Part shown: positions 25,291 through 37,117 of the stretch, piece after piece | Layout of the letters: every line of letters begins with the position of its first letter | Position numbering within the stretch: the stretch's first letter is position 1 | Origin: Microdochium bolleyi | Taxonomy: Eukaryota > Ascomycota > Sordariomycetes > Xylariales > Microdochiaceae | DNA length: 64,000 nucleotides | Direction of reading: 5' to 3' | Assembly: GCA_001566295.1 (NCBI GenBank) | Contig: KQ964288.1 | Coordinates: 1 to 64,000, forward strand | Made by a program: the position numbers and the translations under genes | The notes under the pieces: generated by a model | Database searches by the model: none | The model's input: only the letters and a program-made list of their open reading frames with translations | What the model was told of the DNA's origin: nothing

Positions 25291-25599
25291 TGTCTATTAG
25301 TTTATAGATCGGGGGTCGCGTCTATAGTGTGGTTCTATTATTTCTCGCGTTTTACGCTTATAATATAAGTATCTTATATCTATCTATTCTATCTAGCTAT
25401 TCCAGCATCTACTTCCCCTCTCCTCCTCGTATCTCCTACCGCGTCGCGTCGCGTGGCTTACTTTCTTATTTCCTCTTCACAGCGTACGCCTATTTAACTT
25501 TTCTATAACCCTGGCCTACTGTAGTACCTACTACATGCACGGCCCTTTAGCTAGGAGTTAGCCCTAGGGTCAGCACTTAACCCCTAGCCGTTTTACCGC
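25291..25599. other. Former TLH upstream region, no gene
   Basis: The composition is pyrimidine-rich and AT-rich, with TA steps like the adjoining pseudogene. No open frame or recognisable motif was found. Confidence 0.4.
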
Positions 25600-25850
25600 A
25601 CGGAACTTAACTACGTTAGGGTAAGGAACTTAACTACGCCGCCCCCCTATATAGCCCGTACTCCCACCAGGAACTTAACTGCGCCAGGCAAGTTCCGCAG
25701 GGAATAATAGTCAGGGTACTATAGTACTTTAGAAAAACTTAGTACCCTCCTTACAAATTCACTTCGTACTCTAGGAGGGTACTAAGTTTTCTACGTATAG
25801 GTCCTGTTGAAGGACTTTTATGCTAGACTTGACGTCTCTCCTGTTAAGGA
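25600..25850. repeat. Palindromic repeat, copy 2, with GGAACTTAACT direct repeats
   Basis: GGAACTTAACTACG/GCG occurs three times (about 25,607, 25,627 and 25,671). The last copy is followed by GCAAGTTCC, so GGAACTT and AAGTTCC are inverted. Next is a strong hairpin: AAAACTTAGTACCCTCCT, a loop of about 20 nt, then AGGAGGGTACTAAGTTTT, 18-base arms that are fully complementary. Copy 1 at 684-860 shares this order. It lies just beyond the 5' side of the TLH relic. Confidence 0.65.
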
Positions 25851-26228
25851 TGTCACGTGCCATGGGTTGAGCTATGTCATGTCTAACCTACCTATCGTCA
25901 CGGTTGACCCCTGTCGGTAAACCATAATATAGGGTGACTCGCGATACAGGGATGGAGGTTATAGGACATTGCTTGGAGGACGCGGCTCATTATTGGATAA
26001 GTGTAAAGTATTACATTGATCTCACAGTGCATGTGCTATCTTATCTGTCTTAGGTAGGGCCCTAGCATAAACAAGGAGGCAGGAAATATAGCAAGCTTTT
26101 CATTTTGTAGAGACATTCTATATTATCTCAAAGGGCACACACCAGTAACCCTCCACAGCACCAATCCTTCTATCTCCCCGTTCCCAATGCCTCCAACTTG
26201 TCCCGCCGAACCAGAGCACTAAGCCAAA

Positions 26229-26688
26229 CTAACCTAGTGAGACACCAATGTGGCGCGGGATCCTGGCCGGATTGGCCCCAATCGGCCGGCACTCCTGGAT
26301 AACGCTGAGCGAGAGGGTGTACCCGATCGTCCGGGTCCTCACGCCGGTCCACCGGTTCTTTTTCTTATTGTCATAGTGGACAGTGATGTTGAACTTCTCG
26401 TCTTTGAAGACGACGGCCCACTCGGCGCCGACGCCGTCCTTGACGATGGAGTTGTACTGAATGGACCCGACGGCAGGGTCGAGACGGCAAGCTTCGACGG
26501 TGGCGGCTCTGTACTCGGCCAGTCTGCCCTCTGCGTGGCCCTCAGGGCTGAGATCCACGCCTGCGTGCGAAGAGGGTCAGTGACTCGCATCCAAAGCAGG
26601 TTGGTTATAATGTCAGGAGTGGGCCCTACCTACCTTTATGGTGGAAGACCTGCGAGTAATTATTTGTGTATTGGATTACGCCAGCCAT
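26229..26688 (-). CDS. Small two-exon protein, 128 aa, unrecognised
   Basis: Exon 1 is 26688-26634 (start MAGVIQYTNNY) and exon 2 is 26560-26229. The 73-nt intron has donor GTAGGT and acceptor CACGCAG, and joins in phase as HHKGVDLSPEGH. The total of 387 nt is exactly 128 codons plus stop. The protein has no signal peptide or membrane span. It is rich in charged residues with a predicted beta-like middle (WAVVFKDEKFNITVHYDNKK) and has one cysteine pair at best. An in-frame ATG at 26,832 would add 48 low-complexity residues; I prefer the shorter start because the extension is poor in structure. I do not recognise the family. The neighbours are the repeat at 25.6 kb and a long gene-free stretch. 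Confidence 0.55.
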
Positions 26689-26829
26689 AGTAAGCTTGTT
26701 GCGTGGGATGGTCGAGCGGGTTGTTTGGAAAGGGATTGGCAAGTTCGCTGTGCTACTGTGACGGGGATTTACCCTGCATAGGCCCTGGCTTCGGAGAGAG
26801 GAAGACGGTACTTTATAAGAATCAAGTTT

Positions 26830-28395
26830 CACTCCTTCGCAGGCCCTTCACAGGCCCTTCACCGCTTTGAAGATGTTCCAGCTACGTTTGTACGCCATCG
26901 GACATAAGGTTGCCTGGGCATGCTGGTGGAGGTTGAAATTGTTAGCTGTCTGACCTGAGCTGAAGCGAGTGGCGTGCGCGCACAGGCGATGCCCGATGGG
27001 CATGAGGACGTGGAGGGGAGGGGGGGGGGGGGGGGCAGGTGACTCGTGGCAGTGACTCGCAGAATCTGCCTTGGCTCCTGTGATCCGCGTGGCTATTGCT
27101 TTTGGCGGCTGACATTTCTTACTGTAAGGGTTCCGTGGCGCTTGATCCTATTAGGCCTTGCATGACGGCTGCCCTATTCCTCGCCTACTAAGACTTGCAT
27201 GAGAGACAGGGATGGGCGCTACGGGTGAAGTATTGCATGCGCCTGACATCATTCCTGACCATCATTCCCGGCCGGGTTACCATCACTTGGCGCTTTCCCT
27301 GACTGTCATTCGGCCGGACATCGCCTGGCGCAGTTAAATTCCTCGTGGGATTACGGGTTCGCGAGACAACTCTCAGCTGCGTTCATAACGACCTGCCATG
27401 ATTGGGGGAGCGAAACATAGGTGGAGTGATATTGGGAGTGCTTGCTTTGACATTATCGGTGTTAAGTTTCGTGGCGGACTCCATAGAGTCCGCGTTTGAC
27501 TCTCGATGGCGCCTTGGCAGGCCATCATACTCAGCCTACCAAGGTGTTGCTGTCGTGGGAGGGCTGGCAGCTTAGCAAAGTGCAAGACGCCTCCGCCATC
27601 TTTTTAGTGGAGCCCTTACTGAGTGAGATGTCCACTTTCAATCGTTTCGTGTCGCCAGAGTGGTCTTCCGGACCAGGATTAGTGCTTCTTTTCTTCAAGA
27701 GTAGCACGAGATCAATCGTGCTGTGGCCGACCCCAGTGGCGCCACGAGGAGAAACAGACTCCAAACGGATCAAAGCCACGTGAATAGTGCTAGGATTCGC
27801 CGGATATGGGACATGTTGCCTCGCTTTGAGTCCTCCTACCTAGACTAAACTTAATGGAAGTAGACTGAGAAGCACCACTAATCTCAATGAACATGAATGG
27901 GTTTCTGTCACCCGGGTTCAAACAGCTACCTGAACTTGTAGCAACGATTTAAGTTTGGCTATAAACTGTGGACGCGGGGTAGGCAACCGAAGACAAAACA
28001 CTATTCAACACCAGCTTAACGCATCCGGGCTGCACATGGTTCAATCTTATTTTGCTTCAAATTTTATTTGTCCGTGCTACGAATTTCAGATGTGCAGTGG
28101 TTTGATATCAAGCAATTTGAGGATGGCCTTAAGCATAAAAGAGGGATCTTCGTCGTAACTACAGCTGCTGCTCAGCTGCGCTACCATTGTATCCTTTGCA
28201 TTCACAGGAAAGTCAGCCATAGGCAACGACTCCGCTGAAGTTGGAACAACATCGCGACATCTCACTATACCACGATGGGATCACTCGATTTAGCGGTCTA
28301 TACAGACCGCAGTGCCTTTGATCGGCCCTGACTTGAGAACCCGGGCGATTTTGATGGCTCGCAGGTGACACCAATTCTATACTTTCCACACAACT
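26830..28395. other. Gene-free stretch with a poly-G run
   Basis: No supported gene. The sequence contains a homopolymeric G tract near 27,017-27,036 (about 18-20 bases) and otherwise mixed composition with short unsupported frames on both strands. Confidence 0.45.
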
Positions 28396-29013
28396 ATGCG
28401 CAACCAAACACTTTCCAGGCCTTACAACAGTCCACCTATCGAAATCTGGTTCACTCCTGGTGTCTCCTTCTTCGTGCATCGTGACATCATCCACCGCCAT
28501 CAAATTGGGTCGCCTTAAGAAAACGACTTTGCACCAAATATACCCAGAGAAATCGCCGAGTCTGCAGGCAACATAGTTGTGCGCTACTTGTACACGTGCC
28601 GCTACTATGCTACAAACCAGGAGGTCTTCATTGGGACAGACAATCACGACCTGTCCTGCACCTTCCTAGTGTACGCCATTGCTCGAGCATTCGATTTGGA
28701 TCATCTTGTAGAGCTTTGCAAAGTCAAAATTGGGGACATAGATACGAAACTGCCCATGCACACGTTGCTGGAATGTATGAAGCCAGCATATACAGAACTC
28801 ATCAAAGACGATGCATGGTTCTGGGGCCACTTCGAGCGTCGCCTCAAGTCTTACCTTACCAGCAATCCTCATAACATTCAATCAGTGGATTGGCTCAACT
28901 GTTGTGAGGGCCATCCAGCGTTTTTCTATGGCGTCGCTAGAAAAATCGTCAATTTTCACGAAGAAAATGCAATGAAACTTTGGGGAAGTCTTTCATCTCA
29001 CTACTGTACGTAA
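28396..29013 (+). pseudogene. BTB/POZ-like protein with one in-frame stop
   Basis: One frame of 205 codons from ATG 28,396 to TAA 29,011 is broken only by TAA at 28,516. It shows the fungal BTB layout. The start of the fold is EIWFTPGVSFFVHRDIIHRH (an intake strand followed by the helix after 'vHr'). Then come AGNIVVRYLYTCRYY (the 'yLYtg-Y' strand), TFLVYAIARAFDLDHLVELC and a helical C-terminal tail. BTB proteins act as adaptors, often for Cul3 ubiquitin ligases or in self-association. A 44-nt GT-AG intron (GTCGCC...CCCAG) could remove the stop, but its donor is weak and it would delete conserved spacing. Either a recent pseudogene or a gene with a minimal intron. Confidence 0.55.
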
Positions 29014-30007
29014 TGGAGACGTCGGCTCAGCTTTTGTCGGGAGGGGCTGAGGTTGTAATGTTGCATACAGCTAGGCTTGGCTCAAACTGGTCGAGTCTGA
29101 GGGCTGGACTGCTTGGGACCGTTCACGCGTGACCATGGTACCTTTTGCCTGCAAGCGACAGGGACCCATGGCGAATCTGGTGGCCCAAGTTCGCTTGTCA
29201 AGAGCCGCAAAACTCAATTGACAGATTGTCCATATGCAGATCCCCGCAGCAGGGTTTCAAAAGCGGATTGGGGCAGGCCTTATGACTTTCTGCGTGCCCA
29301 GCCCGAGAAGCAACGAGCTAGTAAATGACCGCGAAGAACAGCGTGGTTCCCGGTTTTAGTTGGTCGGACGGAGCAAGAAATTCTAGCGATGCAAGGCGAC
29401 AGCAAACCAAGGTAACATTTGAGACAATCCATGACACCTTCGGCAAGATCCGCAGGGAAGCTTGAGCTGCCAAATAGACTAGACCATCCCACGAGGCTGT
29501 GGCTTGGGGCGGGTGGCGGTACAGAGAACGGGATTCCCTTGAGTGGCAAACTCGCTTCCGAGCCTTTTGAGGGCTGAGCTGCTGGAAGACGTCAGATAAT
29601 TATTTGGGCCATGGAGTGGGCGCTTGGACCGGTGCAGTTGCTGGTGGTCTACACTCGTGCCCTGCACATTTTCCGCGAGGTGAGACAGGAAACACATTTC
29701 TCGCTCTTTATGGCGCCAAGACGAAGCCAAAAAAAAGCAGAAAATTCAGGCTGGGGGTTTCCCTGTGGGATCGAGAGGCCCCAAGATGCACGCGATAGCG
29801 CGGGAAGAAGCACGACTAAGCCCCTCGCAGGCGTAACAGTGCTGTAACCACGACTCGTCCACCTCGCCTAGCTCTAGATGGAGTAGAGATTTACCTTGAC
29901 CCTTCTGGCTCAGACCACTGGGACCTTCTGCGGAGTAATTGCCCCGTCGTCAGACAGTAGCAAAGTAAACTCACGCTGGGTACTTTATGGCAGCCAGTAG
30001 TCTGATT
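29014..30007. other. Gene-free stretch
   Basis: No open frame with recognisable content. Overlapping short frames occur on both strands around 29,480-29,850. Confidence 0.4.
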
Positions 30008-31330
30008 CCTCTGTTAAGCGGCTTTTACTCAGCTTAGCAACCTACCTGATTCCCTCTCCCATCCATATCGGCCCGGCCTTTTCCTTTCCCATTCTCTGTT
30101 CCCCTTGAACTCAGAGAGGGGTGCTGCAGACCTTGTCAGCTCGATATTTTGACCCTCATATTTGCCGCTCAGAGTCTCTCTCGTTGCGTCCTTACCCGGG
30201 CTGGTACTGAGCGTTCGCTATGGTGACTGCTAAGGACAGGATGGCTCGTGAGAGCATTCTTTACGCCATCAATCACCTTTTCCTCCCGCCGCAGCTGCCC
30301 CAGAAGCACGATTATTCTCAGACATGTTTCCGGAGCCTCGTGGGATTTGTCACCCAAGCTCTGCAAGATTTTGAGCACCACTCAGAAAGCTTTCACCGGT
30401 CTGTCACGAAGATGGCTGCCAATGTGCTGCTCACCTTCCCCGAGCTGCACGCCATCGGCGACAGCCAGGTATCTGTCCAACCCGAGATGCTTGCAACAAG
30501 GCTCCGAGACCTGTGCACGAAAGGTACGGGGCATAAACCTGCACTGCCATTGATGGTGAGTGACTGAAGAACCTCTTGTCTTCTTTAGGTGGCTGTATGC
30601 TTCTCCAGGTCACTTCACAGAATGCTGGCATGCTCATAAATCGTGTCGCTGATGATGTCCACTTCGAGAGGTTCGAGCTTACTTCCTCCAACGAACCCAT
30701 CGTGGACACCAAAGGCAGACTTGTCCGCACGTTTCCCGGCCAAGCTGTCGCCGTTCCTGTCTATTCTCTCCTGCAAGACGATGTTATGGGAACCTTGGTC
30801 CTCGCGATCAGCAAAATGAGCGACCAGACGCGGCGTTTTCGCAGCCTACGGCCAAAAAAGCAGGCACAAAGATAGCCGAAGTCCGCCACTCAACCAATCC
30901 CCTCATCGTGACGGACTACCTCTCTTCTATCTTGCTCACCCTTGGCTCAGCGATCGAGGTGCAGGCCATCAATAAGAAGATGCGCGAGGAAGTCATGTAA
31001 ATGTCCACCAAAGTTCCCTGGTTTCGATCAGACACGTGGCTCCTCTTTCGAGTTGGTCTTCACTTGACCATGTCAAGACTGGAGGCGCTACTCGACTCAA
31101 GCACCGAGAACTCCAATGCTCCCACATACAAAGAGTTCATTGCCTTCCTCATGGCCGCACTATTGCGGGAAGCACACAAACATGACATTGGAAGCGACCT
31201 CCTCTCAATCATGACCTCGAAAATCAGCCGACGCCTGCGCAAGTTAGGTGGCAACGCTAGTAGTTGGCTTCGGGGTTATGGCAGCGGTGTCATCAGAGAT
31301 ACAAACCTTGTCTTGGAGTGTAGGTAGGTG
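30008..31330 (+). repeat. Inverted duplicate of giant-gene promoter and 5' end
   Basis: This is the inverted copy of 9,773-11,095: promoter, exon 1, intron and the start of exon 2. Identity is high by eye, with scattered substitutions and few C-to-T-biased ones. The two copies lie 19 kb apart. Confidence 0.85.
30220..31326 (+). pseudogene. DUF6606 fragment, broken paralog of the giant gene
   Basis: Exon 1 starts MVTAKDRMARESILYAINHL at 30,220. The 67-nt-type intron and exon 2 (GCMLLQVTSQNAGMLINRVA) are kept. One G is missing near 30,827 (parent ...GACCAGGACGCGG...), which shifts the frame after KMSD. In the original frame, TAC (Tyr) of EVMYMSTKV has become TAA at 30,998-31,000. Homology ends at VLECR, where CGG TGG reads AGG TAG. 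Only the N-terminal 240 residues are represented, so no helicase-like core is present. A short peptide could still be made from the kept promoter and exon 1. Confidence 0.85.
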
Positions 31331-34300
31331 GGGCAGTCACAGCAGCCACTTTAGACTGCACATCGGATTGTCTCGATCTTCACATATTGCATGTGCCTGG
31401 TGTCGTCTCGAGTGGAGTACTGACTACAACCTCCAATATCATTACCAGCTCATCATTGAATAAACGACTGCTCCGTAGTCGAAGATAAGTCCAACCCGGT
31501 CCTATGAACTATTACCATCTAGGCAGCTCTTCTGTCATTTTAGCTCAGGCATCGTGGTGTGCCGTGATTGTGAGACCTCACATCAATTTTCCGCACGTGG
31601 CTAGTGTCTCGCGGAGGAGTTTGAAGCTCACTTGTCGAGTTTCCATGAGAGTTCACGGATACAGCATGTTTCCTAGCCAGGAGTCAAATTGGTCGAAATA
31701 CCAAGCTATATCGACATGATTCCATTAACTGAATTTCGTTCACAATAAACGCAATTACACAGTGAGAATTATAGGCTAGTTAAAAAGGTATTGTGTATGT
31801 CGTGGGCATGGAGCTACAGTCGCATTCGAAATCGGTGTCCGTGTAGGTCATGCAGAAATAGTTCTGCGGACGGGCACCGTGGTCTTGGCGCTCCACATTA
31901 GTGTCGAGGCTAAAAGTAGCCAGCCGTATGTTCGCTATTGGTTTACATGAGTAAGCTCGTAACCACGAGAGCAGTAGCCAAGGCGCCTGGGCCGGTCTCC
32001 ATGCCTGATCTCTCAAGCGCCCCGCGCAGGACTACGCTACGCGGCGCGGCCCGGACTGTCTTTGTGTGCCGGGTGCATGCTCAGAGCCCTTCGATCGCTT
32101 AGCCACAAGCCAACAAAGGCTGATCCAGACAAAAGCAAGGCATGCCAAGGCTTAGTGGAATCTGCACTCCACTGTTTGGACCAGATGAGTGGACAGTCTG
32201 CAGCGCGTGCACGAGAGTTTGAGAGCTGAGTTCGGAGCATGCGCCACACCTTCTAAACCTTCGCGGAGATTGTTCTGCAGAAGAATGACTCCGCGGTGTG
32301 CCGCTTTCAACATTAGCCATTTGGGGCAACTATTGTCAGCCGCGGTGCTGGGCCAGACGCACCTCTTGCGCAATCACTGGGGAAGCTCGAGTTCAGCCCG
32401 CGGACCGTGATGGTTTATGCTCGGCAAGGTGTATGTCTCGGAGCTACATCACTTTTGCGGCTGCAATAGAGCACGTGTTGATCAATGCAAGTCGACGGAA
32501 GAGGACAAGAGTCCTTTCGCAGCCGCAAGTCATTCGAGACATTCATGACACGACTAGCCGAGAAACAAGATGGGAGGTTGGGGACGGCTGCTACTTCGCT
32601 GAGACGGAGCGCCCACGGCTGAGATATCAGAGACATGCCTAGAGACTCGTGCTTGGCAGTGTGCCTCCACGGGACGAAGCTTCAGTAGCGATGAGAACTC
32701 AGCAAACAGAAGTCATGTCATGTCTCGCGACGTTAGTCCCAACGAGGACGCAGAAAGAAAGGACTGAGTTGGACTTTACAACATCTCATCGTATATAAGA
32801 AGTTGGCTGCATCGCCTTTCCTCCCGACCAGATTTCCAGATCAAAACTCGCGGATTCTCATTGTCCCAAGGTTATAAATACTACACTTTCCGCGAGCCGT
32901 CTCCCAAGTACTCCCACATAGTCATGCATTCCAGTGAAATGCCATCCAATAAAATGCTATCCCAATACCATCCGGACTTACTCTCACATGTATCAGTATT
33001 CCGATGGACACGTAGTCCCCTTGCAGGACTACCTAGGTTTTCTTGTACAACTCTGTTCCTTGATTTTGGGGCTAAGTCATCTTAGCGCCAAGGGCTGAAA
33101 AGAAAGCATATAAGACAGTGTGATGTAATTCGTGTCAGCCCTACGGACAGCCACACTGCTCCCGTTGGCTCGGAAAGGAAAGATCGGCACATATCGATCA
33201 ATCATAAGACGGTAGCTGCCAATTACAGTCCACTATGCCACACCCTCTCCAAATGTGTCTCAGCCAGCTGTGTTCTCGCGTTCTTCATCCCAGAGTCTCG
33301 TGAAAGGTCCGTCAATGGCTCGTTTTCTTTTGCGCCAACAAAGGTATGAAACCAGACTGGGTACATGGTGCAAAGTCCCCTTCACCAGAGCCCAGAAATC
33401 GTCATTGGCTACTGGGTTTCTCTCCTCTCCATTTGCCACAAGAAAAACATCTCGATCTTGTCTGACAGAATGGCAAGGACGGAATGGGATGACAAGCCAT
33501 GAGAAAAAGGGCCAGAGCGACAAAAACATCCCGGGGACAGCAGGTACTAACGTGAGGTCTCAAGCCAGTCACCAGCCCGCAATGGAAACTGGTGACTGCT
33601 TTGCGCACCAATTTCCTGTCGGCACTGCTCGTCTTCGCACTCTTCATCCTCAACCCCACTGTTCCTGCCAACCATGCACGGACACCGATTTTGAATCTGA
33701 CTGTATGAAAGCATGTGGATTCCACACATCCCAGCTTCTGGCATGCGACTCTGAGATATAGCCCCATGTTTAAGAAACGCAGCCAATGGGCTGGCTCACG
33801 ATTGTGGATGTTGGCCAGGTGCTGCCTCATGTCGTGCCAACTCCTGGCAACCCCGCTTCAGCCCTTGGGTTAAACTCTATGCTGCCTGGTATCACACCTT
33901 TCGTATAAGCCGTCTTGGTAGTAAGGGCGGAGCTTTCCTCAGGTATATATACCTGTAAGCTTCCGTAAACAGCTGTTAACCCAGGTACGTGTACCTAACC
34001 TAGTGTGAAGTAGGATTGCAGAACATGGCATGATAAATAAGCTTTAGCATGTGAATAAGAGGCTCGTTCGTAGTGGTGCTCATAGAAGGGTGGTATGAGG
34101 TGAGGATCATGGGAAGGTCACGAAAGTTTAGATCCCCCCTTCATCCAAAGAAGCAACACACAAGTCTGCGCCCGGCGCTTGTGCGAATCACAGAACGAGC
34201 TTCGGCCGGTACGATCAAGACACGCACTCAAAGATGGCGGCCGCGAATGAGCTTCCATCCGTCCGGACACGGTGGTTCAGATCCAAGACAGGGTCTCATC

Positions 34301-36169
34301 TAGTCTGAAAAGCTCTGTTGCTCCCGCGCCCTTGCTCGCCGACTCGTGGACTTTGGTAATTCAACCACACACTTCTCACCAAATCGTTTCGCACATCTTT
34401 CCTGCACTCCGCCATTTCCTTGACGCGCATCTCCAACCCTTGCATACATCATGGCCAGCTAGATTACCCTCGACTGGCATATCATTGCTCCATTAAACAT
34501 CACACACCCGGCCCCAGCACGCACATGGGTTAGTCAGTGTACCTTGGAGGTTAACTTGACACAGGATGGAGGGAGAACGAAGGATTTCGGTGCACGGGAC
34601 ACACTCGCTACGCAAAAGATAGGCCAGAGGAAACACTCAGACATGACAACTAGAACAAAGCATTTTGATTTACCGATTAGAAAAGAAAGCCACGACCTTG
34701 CGCCTACTTGACCCATGACCACGAATTATATGAGGGGCTCGATTGTTTTGTCCCGTGCATTGTCACAAAAGAACGGACAAGCTGAAAGTGACCTGGAGGT
34801 TGGATTTAGTGCCCGTCACACAGCATACAATGCAAGCAATGGTCGACTAGTTTGTGTCTTGAGCAGAACTACTGCATTAAACGCCATGCCTCAGAGCGAC
34901 ATACGCTGCTGTAATGCCTTCGACGTCCACAGGTTATGAACAATGTGCGTTCCCTTCACTCATTCTAGGCCTTGTACCACACATGGCTCCCACAACTCAG
35001 AACTGAATAGTAGAATGCATGTTGACACGTGAAGTCCTGATTGGACACGGGGGCTTTATAAAGTTAGAATAGCAGAGGATGGCCGCATGGGGCTTTTACC
35101 ACGGGACTACACACTGCAAATGACACACGAAATGCGGATTTCCAAGTTGATGCAATCTAGATGAATGAGCCCTACATGGCAGAAGCTCCCGCCAAGTACG
35201 GTGGCTTGGGCCAAGACCCAATGTCCGACTCTGAGCATGGAGGCTGCTTCGCCAGAGCGAATCGAAACACGCCTCACGAGACAAGGGGGCTGGGCCAGTG
35301 GGTTTGAATAATCTGAGGCCACCGACTCAGCCCCGTCGCCGCTGTGCTCACTGTTCACAGCCATTCTGCTGCATCGGAGGGGTTGGTGGCTGATCTTTTA
35401 AAAAACACAGCGCTGGCGGGCACATGATGGCCCTCGAATCGTGCGATTCGTTCATGGCAGCGCCGTACTTGCATAGATTGCCTGGCGTCAGAGCTGTTTA
35501 AAGTTTCGTGAGGAGATAGGTCAGGCCGTCCCAAAAGCTGAGAACACCAGCCGCAATAAGATTCAAGCTGCTGACCATGTGACCGTGCCGCGTTCTTAAT
35601 GGTGACTGAGAGCATGGAGAATCATGAGACTCGGGGTAGCTCAGCTCAGTCACTTTGTCGCAAGCCAAGACCTCCGACTTTCAGCTGGGATAGGTCTGGA
35701 CTGTCCACGGTTATCAAATGTCGGAGACAACCAAGGAAGCTTCATGCGCCATGCGAGGTGACGGGAGCGGGAGGGCACCCGTCACACAGCATGGCTAAAA
35801 AGTATGAGCCAATCAGACGCGGAGGAAGAGCATTTCAACCAACTGTGGCATACCTTCTGCGCATGGCGAGACTACGGGTGAGGGTTGCTTGTTTCTGGGA
35901 ACGGCAAATGTCTCGGGGCAACTCAGCCTTCGGAGTTGACTAAAATCGATTATCTGCAGCTAGTCACGCCATATCACATCAACCAGGGGCACACAGGGGG
36001 TTAAATGTCAAGATGGTACAATATTTAAGCCTTGATGATTACCCTAAGAGGCGCACTTGGAAAAGCTCCCTGCACGACATCGTTCTTGATTACTGAGATC
36101 ATTACTTCGCCTCCAGCGATCATCAATCTTCAGTAGTCTCAATCTCTACCAAAGCACCTCTTCAACACC
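31331..36169. other. 4.8-kb gene desert
   Basis: I found no supported gene. Short frames overlap on both strands. Two places (31,820-31,890 minus and 33,660-33,730 plus) share a TDTDFE(C/S)DC-like peptide and its DNA, and a third copy is at about 37,733. The stretch from 35,950 to 36,169 holds the promoter of the nuclease gene, with TAATCACT/ATCAAT-type AT-rich sequence but no site I can name. Confidence 0.45.
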
Positions 36170-37117
36170 ATGTCCTACACACTCTTGCACGGACGCTTTG
36201 TCATTCGCTATAAAAAAAGTCCCAACGCGGGCCCAAGACCCGACGGAGACACAGTCATCTTCAAGCCAGACGATAAGGCGGCTGTCGAAGCCCTACACCA
36301 TTCTGGCGCGTTGCCGGACTGGAGGACAAAGAACAAGGACAAAATTCCCATCCGCTTCGAGGCCGTCGATGCGCTTGAGACACACTATGAGCAGTGGCAC
36401 CAGGAGGAGGAGGGTGGCGAGAAGGCCCGCGACGAGATGCTCCACCGCCTCGGCTTTCGGAACGTCGTAAGCAAGGACGACCACCAGATCGAGTCGGCGA
36501 GCGCCGATGATCTGCCGGGTTTCCTCCTCGCCAACGGGCTCGATATTCATGGGCGCATTGTCGGCTTTGTCTTCGCGGGCTCGGAGAAAGCTGCCTTTGC
36601 GCGCCTCGGCGAGCACGGGGACAACGTCACTCTCGACGAGGACCTCGTGGACCGCTCGGTCAACGCGACGCTGCTTGCCGACGGGCTTGTTTACCCGGCG
36701 TTCTACGGCAGCATACCCTCGCTGCTGAGGGCGCATCTGGCCGCGCGAGCCCGCGAAGCTAGGATTGCAAGGCTGGGCCTATGGCCGCGTTCGGAGGCTG
36801 ACCTGCTGAACGGCCCTGCTAGGGGAATCAACAAGAAAACAGTCGAGGAGCGTGTCATCTGGCCCAAGCTGTTCCGTCGGGTCATCAAGTACTTCAACGA
36901 TGACAAGACGAAGCTAGACAACACGAATCTAAACGATTTTGGTAAGTGGCTGCGCAAGACAGATGGAGGCGACGACGACAAGATCCAGGTCATCGAGGAG
37001 GACGGGAGCGAGAGCCTTGTCTACCTGCACGAGATTGTCAAAGCCTCGGGCAGCAGCCTGCAACTGATCAAGTGGCCCGAGAACTTGGTTGTCGAGCCCA
37101 AGAGGGGAGACTCTTAA
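36170..37117 (+). CDS. Staphylococcal-nuclease-like (TNase/SNase) protein, 315 aa
   Basis: A single-exon frame from ATG 36,170 to TAA 37,115. The N-terminal half is an OB-fold SNase-like domain: GRFVIRYKKSPNAGPRPDGD with the 'pDGD' turn, an IPIRFEAVDALETHY block (the R-x-x-x-(V/I)-D-A-x-E piece), and later FVFAG, VNATLLADGLVYPAFYGSIP and ARIARLGLWPR, which resemble the family's last strands and helix. The C-terminal third is charged (KTDGGDDDKIQVIEEDG) and carries no recognised domain. SNase-type enzymes cleave RNA or DNA with a calcium ion; whether all catalytic residues are present cannot be settled by eye. No secretion signal is apparent. The coding part is GC-rich and intact, unlike the decayed surroundings, which suggests constraint or recent arrival. 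Confidence 0.72.
   Translation: MSYTLLHGRFVIRYKKSPNAGPRPDGDTVIFKPDDKAAVEALHHSGALPDWRTKNKDKIPIRFEAVDALETHYEQWHQEEEGGEKARDEMLHRLGFRNVVSKDDHQIESASADDLPGFLLANGLDIHGRIVGFVFAGSEKAAFARLGEHGDNVTLDEDLVDRSVNATLLADGLVYPAFYGSIPSLLRAHLAARAREARIARLGLWPRSEADLLNGPARGINKKTVEERVIWPKLFRRVIKYFNDDKTKLDNTNLNDFGKWLRKTDGGDDDKIQVIEEDGSESLVYLHEIVKASGSSLQLIKWPENLVVEPKRGDS

Noticed and set aside
25600..25850. Helitron 3' end
   Set aside because: A hairpin is present, but there is no CTRR terminus at the right distance and no Rep/helicase gene of Helitron type; the helicase here is RecQ/TLH-like.
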